Part shown: positions 37,077 to 48,689 of the stretch, in pieces
Numbering within the stretch: the first letter of the stretch is position 1
Layout of the letters: the number at the start of each line of letters is the position of its first letter
From: Dacryopinax spathularia
Lineage: Eukaryota > Basidiomycota > Dacrymycetes > Dacrymycetales > Dacrymycetaceae
Assembly: GCA_037974965.1 (NCBI GenBank)
Contig: JBBPFI010000002.1
Coordinates: forward strand, 2,232,001-2,296,000
DNA length: 64,000 nt
Reading direction: 5' to 3'
Program-made: the position numbers and the translations under genes
Notes under the pieces: model-generated
What the model saw: only the letters and a program-made list of their open reading frames with translations
What the model was told of the DNA's origin: nothing
Databases searched by the model: none

Positions 37077-40000
37077 TCATGCCGAGTCCATGTCTTCGTC
37101 CTCACTCGTTGCGTGTTTTTGGTCATTCCGTTCCACTTCCTTTTGGTGCTTCGTCAATGGTCGCCGCTCCGTCCATCCCTGCAGTTCCGCCAACCACTCG
37201 TACATCTCGGCCCGGCTGGGCGCCGTTCCGCCGGACCACTTGTTGTCAGGCTGGAACCAGATCGGCCGCGGGACTGATATACGTTAGCTATTGTTCAATC
37301 TCCCTGGTCATCCACCTACTGTTCCTCATACCCATGGTGCAATACTCGCAAGCGCGACCTCGATCCGAACAGGCAAGGCACTTTTCGAACGGAACTGCCA
37401 TGCATATTTCCGTCATCCGGTACCATGGGACCTCTCCTTTCTCGTCGTCATTGTTCGGCACATCGGATGGGTTCCTCCTAACGTGAAAGCCAGGGTGAAC
37501 TTCTGGCTTTGGTTTCAACCGAGACTTGCGGGCGCCCTTGCGGGCAGACCGTGTCTGCGGATCAAACGGATGGTTGGTCGCCTGGCATTCGCGACACCGA
37601 TAGGGACCGTGGGAGAACTGCTAATCGTCAGATACCCTCCTGAGATCACTGGATACTCGTGCTCACCACGACGGTGCACTCGCCAGGTCGAGCCGTGGCT
37701 ACCCAGCCATATTTCCGAATCAACGCCGCGGAGACAGCCTCGGGCTCCACAAACACAGGTTCAAATGGGTGACCAGCGTTCATCCCGTCCTTGTAGTATT
37801 CCACCTTGACAACAGCTCTTGCGGACTTCAACGCGATCCAAATCGGTACTTCGAAATCGGTTTGCTTCCCTTCATAGTACCACTTCAGCCGCCGTCGGAG
37901 CGGGGCATTCAGGACGTTCAGCCCGACTTCAGCACCCATCTCCCCCTCTTGCTGGTCTTCGATGGACTCTTCCTCGTCCGACTCGGCGAGAGCTGAATTG
38001 TTCCAGCCTCCGCTCTCTGCGTTGTCCGTCCCGGAGTCGAAGCTTTCTCGTTGCCTCCCTTTATTCCTTTCTACGATCAACTGGTTCTCTGACGTGACTG
38101 CAGTATCTCGCATTGTGCTACGTGGTCGGGGTTCGATTTTGTCGACCCGGTTTGAGGACGTTTCGCGTACTGCCTTGATGGCGCGTAATGGTTCTTTCCC
38201 TTTCAGCGACGACTTTAGGGCGACTGTCCCCTGCACACGGTCGGGGCCAGTTGAATTCCGTGCGAAGCATGCTGATTCACGCCCCTGTGCACCGCGGTGG
38301 TTGTCCTCGTACGATTGCCGGCGAATGAGCGCATCCGATGGTATCTGAGGACAGACAACGCCTGCTCGCGACCGTGTGCGTGAGCTTGGTCCTGCCTCTT
38401 CTTCCTCTTCTTCGTCCAACCATCGCACCACCTTTTCAACCGTCCGGCAGCGCGATAGTCCATGCGTACCACCAGCAGGGGATAGCTGAGCATCTTTAAC
38501 TGCTTCCGGAACTGGTCGCGACGTATTGAAATGGCCAGTGGGTTTGAGGGTTGCACCTTCCCCAATATCACCAGGGTACCCGCCTGGTGTGGACGGGAGA
38601 TCAAAGTCCCAAGTCATGACGTCCTCGTAGTCTGCGGAGGCGTCCATGGTGGGGAGATCTCCTCTTTGGGGCGGACCGTCCCGCTTGCCGTCCTGAGTAT
38701 CGACGGTCGTTGCGTTGGGCGCAGGGATCGTTGCGTTGGGCGCAGGCGCGGTGCATTGAAAGGGGACCTCATTCGTGGATCGCTCCTCGCCTTCTTTGAC
38801 AGTCGGTGAACCGTGTACTTTACTGGCTCTCTCACGGTCCATCGGGATACCTCTCCCCTGACCTGGTTTCTTTTCCACCACCGGAACCGATGTATTGCAG
38901 CGTTGGATCGACCGATCGACGTATTGGCGCACTTCTTCCTCTTGCTTCTCCACGGTCTGCTCATATGCAGACGCGCACTCGTTGCGCACATACACAGGGA
39001 TATTGCGGACGTTGATGAACTCTCGTAATGCATCTGTTCCCTGTCCAGATAGTTGCACGTATACCCGATGAAGCATCTTCTGCACAAGGCTATGGCGCTT
39101 GTACTTCGTGTACTCCTCATGCAGATATAAAGCATAGAAGATTCCCTGCACGTTGGTCAAGCAAGTGCGAGGCAATGGGAAGTCCATGCGTACCACGTAG
39201 TCATGGACTCTTGCAATCCAGTGGTCCAATGGCCACTGGCGACTCTTTTTGATGGCAAGGTCCATCATGCGTCGCGCCCATAGTTGTTGCGTCGTCTCTG
39301 TCATACCCTTCCTTCCCAGCCCCCGCACGAACTTGCAGCGATCGGAAGAGGACTGGGGAATTTGAGTGCGCGGAAGAATGTTCTTCGGGATCGGGATCGC
39401 AAGGGTGCCGTTATTCGTGGTCGGCAATATCTCGAGCACCTTTTTCAACTCATTGAGCGTGTTTATGATCTTGTTGATCATCGGCGTCGGTGGTTCGAGT
39501 CCCGCAACGTGACATTGCAAGAGATACGCTGTCTGAAATGCGTTATTCAGAGTTGACTTGTGTTGAAGGACTGCAGGAGCATTGCGTGTGCTTACTGTAT
39601 CTTCCGCGCCGTAGTACAAGTACAGCTCTACCGAGATCGGGCTACCACCACAGTTCTCCCAGGAAGGGTCTGGTCGTGCAGGCTGTACCAACTTTGCACC
39701 GAGTTCCGCGTCCACCAACGTTTGACAATACTCGAGTTGCATTCCAAGCAGCGCGGTCCGATCCTCCTCCCACCATTTCCCTTCTTTAGCAGGCGGTTGC
39801 AGGTTAGCGGGGAGGCGGGTAAATAGCCAGGGTCGTCGTCCGAGCGCGTAGGCTTGGAGGCTTGGGGGGATACCGGGCGCGAACAGGAGAGTCTTTCGTA
39901 TGTCGATGCCCAGGAGTGCTGAAATCTCCGTGGCATACCTCATATGTTGAATGAGCTGTATTTGCATCCATGAGGGCCATGCTCCGATTTGCAACTTCTC

Positions 40001-40832
40001 TGCGGCCAATATCGATGCAGTCTGCAGGCAAATGATTCAAGTATCCTTCTGGCGACGTCATGGGACTTACCCACAGCACGTTAGCGGCGTCCAACCAAGA
40101 TTGAATTGTTGGCGGGACTTCTGAGGGTAGTTTGTCGGGAACCGATGGCCCCGACCCGAGCTCGCCCAGTACGCCGGTCACAAATTGACCGAAGAGGATC
40201 CGTAGCACGGCGGACCAGGCTACCTTGACCGGTCGCATCGTTCCTTGACATGTGAGCCATAGATCGATCCTCCCATCGTCTTCCACAAAGTCGATTGGCT
40301 TGGGGAAGCGCTGTAGCTTGTCCGCCCTCACAAAGTTCACGTCCCTGAAGTAGAGCGCAGGCATTTTCTCGATATCGAGGCCTCGGTAGCATCGCTCGAA
40401 GGCGTCTCGGTCTCCAGTCTTCCATATCAAGTCGACACTTTGGCTCCAGTAGTGCAGCGCATCTTTCAGGGCAGGAGGATGTGAGTTGGATAGTCCAGTG
40501 AAGAAGTAAAATCGTGCATATATAGACTGTACATCTTCAGTTCGACGTGCCACTCCATTGATGTCCGAAAGGCTCACCAATCTCTTGCTTTGCCTCTCCA
40601 ATACCTCCACTCGCTCCGCGGCCGATGTGCCAACTTTCTCCCTGTCCCTCCAGTACCGCTTGAGAACGTCGAGCGTGCCTCGTACGAACTCCGGCAGCAC
40701 ATCGTTTATCCTTTGTCGTACTCCTGCGGCGTCAACGTCGGCTGGCGGATCTGCACTGGCTCGGACGGTGATACTGTTCGTCGTTTCAAGGCGTGGCTCA
40801 CTTTCTGGCCACTGATCCCGTACTGGCCCCAT
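37077..40832 (-). CDS. Unrecognised large protein with C-terminal cysteine cluster
   Basis: About 1,150 residues from at least four exons; introns near 40023-40071, 37599-37660 and 37278-37330, each with sound borders and in frame. It starts MGPVRDQWPESEPRLETTNS. The first 600 residues are globular and mostly helical (YARFYFFTGLSNSHPPALKD, WPSWMQIQLIQHMRYATEIS). A low-complexity, charged region follows, with EEEEEEAGPSSRTRSRAG. The tail holds YRCRECQ and then CLACSDRGRACEYC, a CxxC plus CxxC-x6-CxxC set that could bind zinc, and ends in WFQPDNKWSGGTAPSRAEMY and a basic-acidic tail. I know no family for it. Divergent from the Pif1 helicase, 235 bp apart. Confidence 0.65.
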
Positions 40833-41067
40833 GAGGAGATCATCGATCGATGGATCGGCGGAAGACGCTCCGAGATTGTGCTGAGACCGGTGCCAGCTAA
40901 GCGCTCGTGCTAGTCACCCATCCATAGACTGCGCCCCTCGGAACCAATTGTGGTACGGTGCGGTTCTTCGGCGCTTCCAAATCTGCGTCTCCGGGTCCTG
41001 CCGTCTCGGGCTCCCATTGCCGTAAGCATCGAATTACTCTCCCGCCGCTCTAACACCTTACAACAGC
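40833..41067. promoter_or_regulatory. Shared divergent promoter region
   Basis: 235 bp between the starts of the large unknown gene (minus) and the Pif1 helicase (plus), so both are likely driven from here. No specific binding site recognised. Confidence 0.4.
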
Positions 41068-43498
41068 ATGCTTATCGATGCTCATTTGCTCGAAGGTGAC
41101 GACGATGAGGAAGACGAACAGTATTGGCGCGCTGACTTTGCCACTACAATTGAGCGGCTCTACCGGGATATGAGCACCTTGTCACTAAACAACCCTCTTG
41201 ACTTCGCTCTTCCACCTAGGAACAATCGACAATACCTTGTACCTTTCCCCCCAGCTGGCGGTCCGCCGGACACCGTGCCCAGAAGCCATGAGCAGAAGGT
41301 CACGCGGTTGACTCGTAATACACAAGAAGAAGTTTCATGCATCGCACGATCCGAGCCAGCCGAAGAGGTAGCGGCGGCCACTGGGTCCGCTACGGCTCCA
41401 GCGCAAGCCGATGCCTCCCCTACAAGGGGGCCAATATCGGCAGCGTCCGCAGCCCCTCCACCCATGCTTACTCCTGCAACTCATGCGACATACTCAAGTA
41501 GTGTCAAGACGTCAGCTGGCGCACGCGCTGCTCTAGGCCCGGCTTCGGTGGCGCCTCCTAACCATGTTATTAGCGGTCCGAGCCACGGACCCATCGACCC
41601 ACTCGCCATTCCGCGACGATTCCCTGCGCATCCACCCGACAATATGGTTTGGAGCCCAGAGCAACAGCGAATACTGGAGCTGGTACGAGGTGGACGCAAC
41701 GTCTTTTTTACGGGTCCTGCCGGCATGTTTCAATTCTCTTGAACGGTGAGCTTTAGCTAACTCGATCATTCGTAGGTTGCGGCAAGTCGAGTCTATTGAA
41801 GGAAATCACTCGCTTGTGTTCAAGCACCCATTGGCGGTTGCGTCGCGTGGCGGTGACAGCAACCACTAATCTGGCTGCTCTATTGATCGGGGGTCAAACA
41901 ATACACAGGTGGGCGGGCATCGGAACAGGGGAAGACGACTTCGATTACAAGCGCAATCGCATCCTCCAGGATGAAGAAGTTGTCGAACGATGGAACGATG
42001 CTGATCTCCTCGTGATCGATGAAAGTACGTTCTTTGTGATATGGATGACCTCCTAATCCGCTGAGTTCGGGTCAGTACCCATGTTAAATGCGGAGTTGCT
42101 CGACTATGTCGAGCGAATGGGGCGAGAAGTACGCAAGTGTAACCGACCCTTCGGTGGCATCCAAGTCAGTTGACATGTCTCTTCAGCACCGTCTTCTCAC
42201 GGTTGGTCAGGTGGTCTTCACCGGCGACTTTTTCCAGTTACCCCCTGTAAACAAGTACGGGAATCGACACGGAAGATACGCCTTCGACGCCCGATGTTGG
42301 CGCACATTGTTTCCTGGATCGGAGAATACCGTCTTTCTGACCGAAGTTTATAGGCAACGGGACCCCGGTGGGCATTTCGGAGCAGCTTTCCGGCAGTGTG
42401 GTGCTGATGCATCCCTAAGCTTTCGTCCGTTTATTGCAGGACGTCCGCAACGAGAAGCTTTCCGAGACCTCGACGAAGCTGTTAGCTTTCCTAACACGTG
42501 CTATAGAACCTCCCCCAGATACCGAAGCTGTTCACATGTGCGTATGCCCCCTTTGGGGCAGAATGAGGAGCGGGGCCTCTTGGGCTCCTTCATCATGTTG
42601 ATCTGCTACTTTCGCAGCGTTACCCATCTGAATGACGTCAAGCGAATCAACAACACCCGCCTCAGGAGTCTGCCAGGCCATCCGTTTCACTACGAGGCGA
42701 AAGACACCATATGGAGCACCGATATCACTAAGAAACGAATTCAAAATCTGTTGCTCCGTAGCGGCGTGCCCTCCTTGGTAACGCTTAAAGTTGGAGCATG
42801 GGTCCGGCTTCAACGCAACTTACTGGAGGATGCCGAGCTTGTCAAGGGTCGCTTCGGCTATGTTCGAGGCTTTGTAACGGTAGACGACTGGATGGAGAGA
42901 GAGGCCACACTGTCCAACTTCACCGCGGAGGAGCTCACTCGCAAAACACAGGTGGCGTACCAAAAGCTCACGGACGATCCTCGCGACCCACATTACAGAA
43001 GTATTCGGTATCCGGTCGTTGAATTTATTGAGATCGCCGGCCGCCCAGCCAAATTAGTACTTGTACGTTCTCGAGACTGGAACATAGACGATAAATACCG
43101 TGATTCCACCGGGCAACTCCGGTGGGATATGGTGGGTCATCGCCATCAGGTGAGCCGTTTGCTGGCCCGTACAGCTACCCCACTTTTAACCGGCTCCAAG
43201 ATTGACGTGGTCGCTGCTTACGCTGGGACTGTACACGCGATGCAAGGGCACAGTCTGGACTGGGTCATAGCTAGCCCCGGCCGATCTTGGGAGGCTGGTA
43301 CAGTCACCTTACCGGAACATGTAGCCAGTGGTGTACTGACGTTGTATAGGTCACATATACACCATGCTGACGCGGGCCACCAGTCTTGACGGGCTCCAAG
43401 TAGAGGAGTTCCCGGCTAGTTTGGTGGGTTTCGCTTTTTGGGGGTCAGTCTCGGAACTGACGGACATTGGCCCAAGATCAAAACAGACCCCGATGTGA
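41068..43498 (+). CDS. Pif1-type SF1B DNA helicase
   Basis: An N-terminal region of about 200 residues (acidic start MLIDAHLLEGDDDEEDEQYW, then Ala/Pro/Ser-rich) precedes the helicase. Walker A is split by a GC-AG intron (41723-41775) that joins FFTGPAG to CGKSSLLKEI. Then come TATTNLAALLIGGQTIHRWAG, Walker B DLLVIDE, motif III VVFTGDFFQLPPV, the FDARCW segment, motif IV TEVYRQRDP, motif V VHAMQGHSLDWV and motif VI GHIYTMLTRATSLDGL after a last intron. About six introns. Pif1 helicases unwind DNA 5'-3' and act on forks, G-quadruplexes and recombination intermediates. No Rep nuclease domain is joined to it, unlike in Helitron proteins. Confidence 0.85.
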
Positions 43499-43922
43499 AA
43501 AGATGGATGGCTTCACTGTAAACCCTTCAGTTCCATGTTTCCGAGCTTGCTCGGCCTACGAGGCTGAATCCGGCCCCTTGCTTTTCCGTCCCAGGGCACT
43601 CGGCAACATTGCCATATATAGAAAGCCGACTTCTCACATGACCTTAGCTTGTGGCTGTGCATTCCGGGAGACCTTGGAACATAGAATCAAAATAATGGAT
43701 CCGTGTATAGCCGTGTGCCCATGCGCTGGCCTGAGACACAATGGGGGCCGGTGGGGGGGGGGGGCTCTGCCTTTCCGGTCGGCAGGGCAATGCCTGCTCC
43801 GCCCCTGACTTTCTCATTCGACGACATCCTAGTGTCCTAAGTACTCTCGAGTGCTCTCTATCCCACTATCCCACATCAAGCGCTATCGACTCGATCACAG
43901 AGGGAACAACCTGTTTGTTCCC
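43499..43922. other. Spacer with a G-run
   Basis: About 0.42 kb after the helicase gene. A run of ten G lies at about 43755-43764. The right half may hold the promoter or an earlier exon of the next gene. Confidence 0.35.
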
Positions 43923-46076
43923 ATGGGGCGCAACAAGGAAGCTACCGCTAGCTCCACCCATCAGATGTCTATATGGGCGCTGTCATCTCTCCTGGCGTCT
44001 CTGCATTCAGGGCGGTTTACTGAACAGTCTGGGGTGTCAGAAATCCAACCGAGACTATCCACTGCTCGACATGACCATTACTTCACCACATCCGGGTCGG
44101 AGTTTCCGTCTGCTCTACATGTTGTCGCGTGGATCCTACAGAGGGACAGGCGGCAAGCTTCCTTTCAAGAAGCATGTACGACGCTGTCTCTCCAGGTGCA
44201 TGAACAATCTTGGTTGTCGACCGTGGTGTTCGCACCGCATGTCGCCGGCGGCTATGCTGCACGAACCGCTGGTCCGGACACTGAGACGTGTGAGCCGTTT
44301 TGTTTGCCTCCTCTGGACCCAGGCCATTAAACTGGTTCCTTCTCAGCCGACCACCCAAGCAACCCTTTAAATACGGTCCCAAATCACGGCTGGGGTGACA
44401 ACGACATCCAGTCTGCGTCTGCCGTACAATGGCATGTCCATCATTTTGCCAATAAGGGCGGACAATATCGGGACTTGCAGATCCGAATAGAACATAGGTA
44501 GTCTCACGTCACGCTGGACTGAATGCCGCTCACTTCTCCTAGCATCGAGTCCTGTTTTGCTCCTGATTCAGCGACCTTAGTCGGCGATCTACTGGGGCTA
44601 TTAGGTCATGGCCCCCTTTTCGATCGATATCCATCTCCTGGTGACGCCTATACAGCGTGGACATCGTGAGTATATGCGCGCATAATCCACGGCACTGGGC
44701 TGACGGACCGCAGTCGCGTGGTGGAGTACCTCATCTGGAACAATATACCGGACATCACTCTGCCTATTCTCGAGTCCAAATTGCTGCTGGATTGGCTCCA
44801 GCGATGGGCCAGTTTCGATGCCCCGCGCACAGCGCGAGGCAAGACGCGTTATGTGGTCGTCAATCAAACTACGATCGACTACATCGCCGCGAAGCATGAG
44901 GAAGCACAGGATGCTAACGATATCCACGCAGCCCGGTGCTGGTCGCTCCTTCTGCAGATGCATGACGGGTCGATGCGCGGGGTGTTCGGGCCAGCCACCT
45001 ACGCCAGTTGGGCATTCATGTTGCACAGCATTATGGTCGCCCTTTACGAGCAAGCTCAAGCCGTGCAGAAATGTGTCAACGCCGCGGGTGGCGAGCGCTT
45101 CAGTGGATCGTCCCCGAATCTGGACCTCAACCTGAAAATCAGGCGCGCCTTCCTGCGTCTTCGGGCGCATTTGGAGGTCCTTTGGGCTTCCGTCCATTGG
45201 CAACACGGCAATAATGGCAATGGTCGGAGCGGGACCTTCGCAATTTTTGAGGAGTTGTTACGGAACGACGGAATCGGATTGCGGGCCTTTCTGAGGAAGC
45301 AGGCTTGTGAGGATGCCGCCTTCCGTGCTGTGCCCGTCTGAGTCTAAATTTAACAGATGCGGAGGGATTCATCAATCCGCCATCCTTAGGAGATCTTGTC
45401 CGGCGCCTTACTTTCTGGGTACAGGCTGGACGGACGATGGTCAGTGCATATCGCCGGCTGCCCGAGGAGGTGCTGCAGAGCGGACTCCCGCTCTTGCTCG
45501 TCCGCGGTGAGAACGTGCTGTCGGGAGCAAGTTGCACTTCGCCACCCATGCAGGAGGTTCCTGAGGACCCTATGACGCGAGAAGTGGCGTCGCTGACCAT
45601 CACGCGATCCGTCGGCGATGGTCAGCAATCCGTTTTCGCGGTGTCGTTGCCAGCGCAGCGCTGCATGAACCCCGCGGCATTCATACATCCGGAATCTGTA
45701 CTTCGCGCGATCCGGGATCTCACTATCGATACCCCAACATGCGACGGCCAATGCTCCCACGAGGACGGACGCTGCAATCTATATCGCCAATTGTGGCTAT
45801 ATCCTGCTTCTCTGCGAGCGATGCAGGTGCGCCCACTGGATTTTACTCCAGTGCAATGGCTGACTTGCCGAATTTTAGAGATGCATGCAATCACCTGCTA
45901 GTCCCAATGGACCCTGTGCGGTGTGCGAATACCTCCGCCTGCCGCGACGGTGTCGACCGGACACTTGCGAGCAGCTGGGACATATATACCCCTGCTACCC
46001 GTTCGGGTTGGATAAAACCGAAGGGCGAGAGGTTTTCACAATGCTCATGCGCACAGCCCAATCAGTCCTCGGGTGA
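43923..46076 (+). CDS. Unrecognised protein ending in a LOB-like cysteine block
   Basis: I place the start at MGRNKEATASSTHQMS; it may lie upstream. Six exons join in frame at introns about 44288-44346, 44499-44550, 44669-44713, 45307-45356 and 45829-45883. The body is helical with no known family (HYFTTSGSEFPSALHVVAWI, WHVHHFANKGGQYRDLQIRI, VVEYLIWNNIPDITLPILES). Near the end are CDGQCSHEDGRC and then PCAVCEYLRLPRRCRPDTC followed by HIYPCYPFG. The latter resembles the C-x2-C-x6-C-x3-C start of plant LOB domains and their following APYFP. About 570 residues. The function is unknown; DNA binding is only a guess. Confidence 0.6.
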
Positions 46077-46323
46077 TGGACATGGCGGCATCACAGTGTA
46101 ACGGTATTGTACTGTTGGGTTGGACGGATTGGATAGATAGTATACCACGAACTACTGTATCTTTGGCTGACGACACCATACTTTAACGTTCTTGGAGGCT
46201 GTAACATACCGGGCCACAGCAGCAGCACTATAGGCTGGTTAAGGTCATGCTTTCGCCAGAATTAATCGTCGAACAATGGCATAAACTACCGAACTAATCA
46301 GCGTGTGATCCACGCTTGAGGAA

Positions 46324-48258
46324 TCACGGACTTACCTTTTTGGTATCAGTGTCTGTGGGGCTCGGCGGGAACTCTTCGTCAGCCGAGATGGATCGCCCTC
46401 CCGGCCCATCAATAGTCGTGTCCACCTTCAGGGCAATGTCACTTCCCGCTGAAGTAGAAGGGAGATCCCCCTGTGCAGTAGCAGGCGTCATGAAGGCTTG
46501 CGATGCCGGGCCCATGGCCAACAAATCTTCTTTGTCCAGCTGCAAGCCTGTCATCTCGAAGATTTCTTTCAGAGCATTTGGGGAAATGATATTGGGGTTC
46601 GCATTGCGAGTACGACTGTCCGACGACCCGTGCAGGGCTAGAGACACCATGGAGTCAGACGGGGTGGATTCGATTTTCGGCGCCACGCGGAGAGCATTTG
46701 AGAGAGCAGACAGGGAGGCATCACGATCAGCAGAGCCCTGTTCACTGAAGTCCAAAGTCGCCTTGACAGGAGGAGCAGCATGCAGAGCGAGATCATGAGG
46801 AGGACGGTCATCGTCAGTCACTAGGCCCACCACAGGTGGGGGAGATGCACTAGGTCGCTCGGAGTCAGGATGGCCCTCGTCAGTGAAGAGTGGTTCGGCA
46901 AGAATGAAGGGAGCTCGTGCCGTTCGAGCTACCGGCATAAGGTTCTCAACCGCGGTACCAGCATCAGCATGGGCAGGCGAGCTCGGCTCCTGATCCACTC
47001 TTGCTAGCTTCCGAACATCGGCTCCCAATGGGGCCGCTTTGCGCTTCTTGTGTGCACGGGCCAGGAAGTTGAGAGGGCCACTGGTAGCAATAAAGGCTTT
47101 GAACTTCCAGCGATCATCCATAGCGTCGCCGCCGACCGGCCGGCCAAGCTCCAATTCCAGCGGGGCGGGGGGCTCCGTGAAGGTCAGGACCAAGTCCTTA
47201 TCCAGAGCGTCATTTAACTTGACAACGGCCTTAGGGGAGAGTCAGGAACCATACAAACCGTCTGTAATACACGCACCGCGAACTCTCGAATGTGAAAGGA
47301 AACACACACAGGCTGTACTCCGACCTCATAGCGGATGAAGTCGGCCGCCTGTATGTTCACTTCCGTGAAGATCTCTCTTTTATCTGGCGCAACTTTAGCT
47401 GGCAGCGCAGGGACGGTCGACGCTCGCTCACCGGCCATAATTTGGGCGGTCATGCCAAAATTGTTCACAGACAAGGCGACTTGCCCGTCCGCATGGCTGG
47501 CGGCCACCTGAACATGAGACAGGAGTCCCGAAATGGAATCCTTACTCGAGACCAGGGTTTTAAGATCCGGCTCGTCGTAGTCTCTCGGTGCATTGATCGA
47601 GGGGGGGTGCTCGAGCCACAGCCGGTGTCTTTTAACGACACCTAGGCACATATATGCGTCAGCAATGCACGCAAGGTGAACGGAGACGGGACCCAGGGTT
47701 CTGGCGGGGAGAGATACCACGCACCATGTGCACATAGGAAGATCACAACCAGACGGCTCTCGATGCTGCGCTCGTCGTCATCGGAATCATCGCTGATGTC
47801 CGACCCTTCCGTAGGTCGGGGGTTTGGTTCCTTGATGCGTAGTTTGGCGCAGGAGACGCCGCGCGCATGAAGGTAGTGTCGCAGGTGGGACAGCAGAAGC
47901 TTGGTCTTGAAGCGGGTTTTGATGATACGGGGCTGCACTGCCGCGACGGAGCCATCCTCGGCATGAGCAGCCATGGGCTTCACGTAGTAAGACGAGAAGA
48001 AGGACGGGTCTATATCGAAACGGGCATGAGCCGATAAAGCAGGATTTGTCGAAGACATCAGCATCTACTCTCAAGTCAGACCGATGCAAACGCTGAGACG
48101 GACGGTCGGAAGTTGATACCGCTGACGGCGTAATGAGTAGGTCCATGTGATCCTCAAAACGTGCCAGGCAGGTCAAGACGTTCACCATGGCTACAGATGT
48201 ATATTAGCGAGCACAGCTCGTACCTGAGCCATGCATACGTACTCTTCACCGACGCCAT
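46324..48258 (-). CDS. RAD9: Rad9-like checkpoint clamp subunit (9-1-1 complex)
   Basis: Short first exon (MASVK), then NVLTCLARFEDHMDLLITPSA, as in the Rad9 start ALTCLSKYGDDLxIxATP. Next come NPALSAHARFDIDPSFFSSY (Rad9 SAYCRFxYxxxFFSxY), KTKLLLSHLRHY, ESRLVVIFLCAHG joined to VVKRHRLWLE, then SVHIREF-type FHIREFA joined across an intron (about 47196-47243) to AVVKLNDALDKDLVLTFTEP, and FKAFIATSG. This is the two-domain PCNA-like fold. A disordered Ser/Pro-rich tail of about 200 residues follows, as in Rad9, ending PPSPTDTDTKK; one more 3' exon is possible. Rad9-Rad1-Hus1 marks DNA damage and activates checkpoint kinases. Its place between the integrase and novel genes is unusual. Confidence 0.82.
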
Positions 48259-48689
48259 TGACAGTTCGGCTTCCATCAAAGTAGAAGATGCAGGCATGAT
48301 TGTGATTGCCGAGCAATGAGGTGCAGAAGATGATCCGCGATGACCGCGCCCGTCTATGAGAAGCGGGCATCAGCGGAAGCAAAACACCAGAGAGCCACGC
48401 GCTACCAAGTGTTGCCAACCGTTGTTACCAGCGATCGGCTTCCACCAGGAAGGATCCCATCAAAGATGACGATATACCAGTGCGGTGATGTGTTTCCAAG
48501 GAAGGCCGCACACCAACGAACAGTACTGGGATCGCTTCACCGCCGATACGCCTTAGCCGGATCTTCGGCATAGCGCCAATTTCTGACCCAATGGAATTCC
48601 TGGTAGGCGATGAGAGGGACCGACGGGTCTGAGTGCATTCCATACTACAGGAGATTACAAGGTGTTTCGACACGTGGCTGGCGCGCAAA
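48259..48689. other. Spacer between the integrase and the Rad9-like gene
   Basis: 0.43 kb between two minus-strand genes, expected to hold the Rad9-like gene's promoter. No other feature recognised. Confidence 0.35.

Noticed and set aside
39485-39505. tRNA B-box-like GGTTCGAGTCC
   Set aside because: Lies within coding sequence of the large orphan gene, without an A box or cloverleaf.
41068-43498. Helitron as the source of the Pif1 helicase
   Set aside because: No Rep-type HUH motif is found in the helicase gene or beside it, and no hairpin-CTRR end was seen. Inverted arrays are not a Helitron trait.
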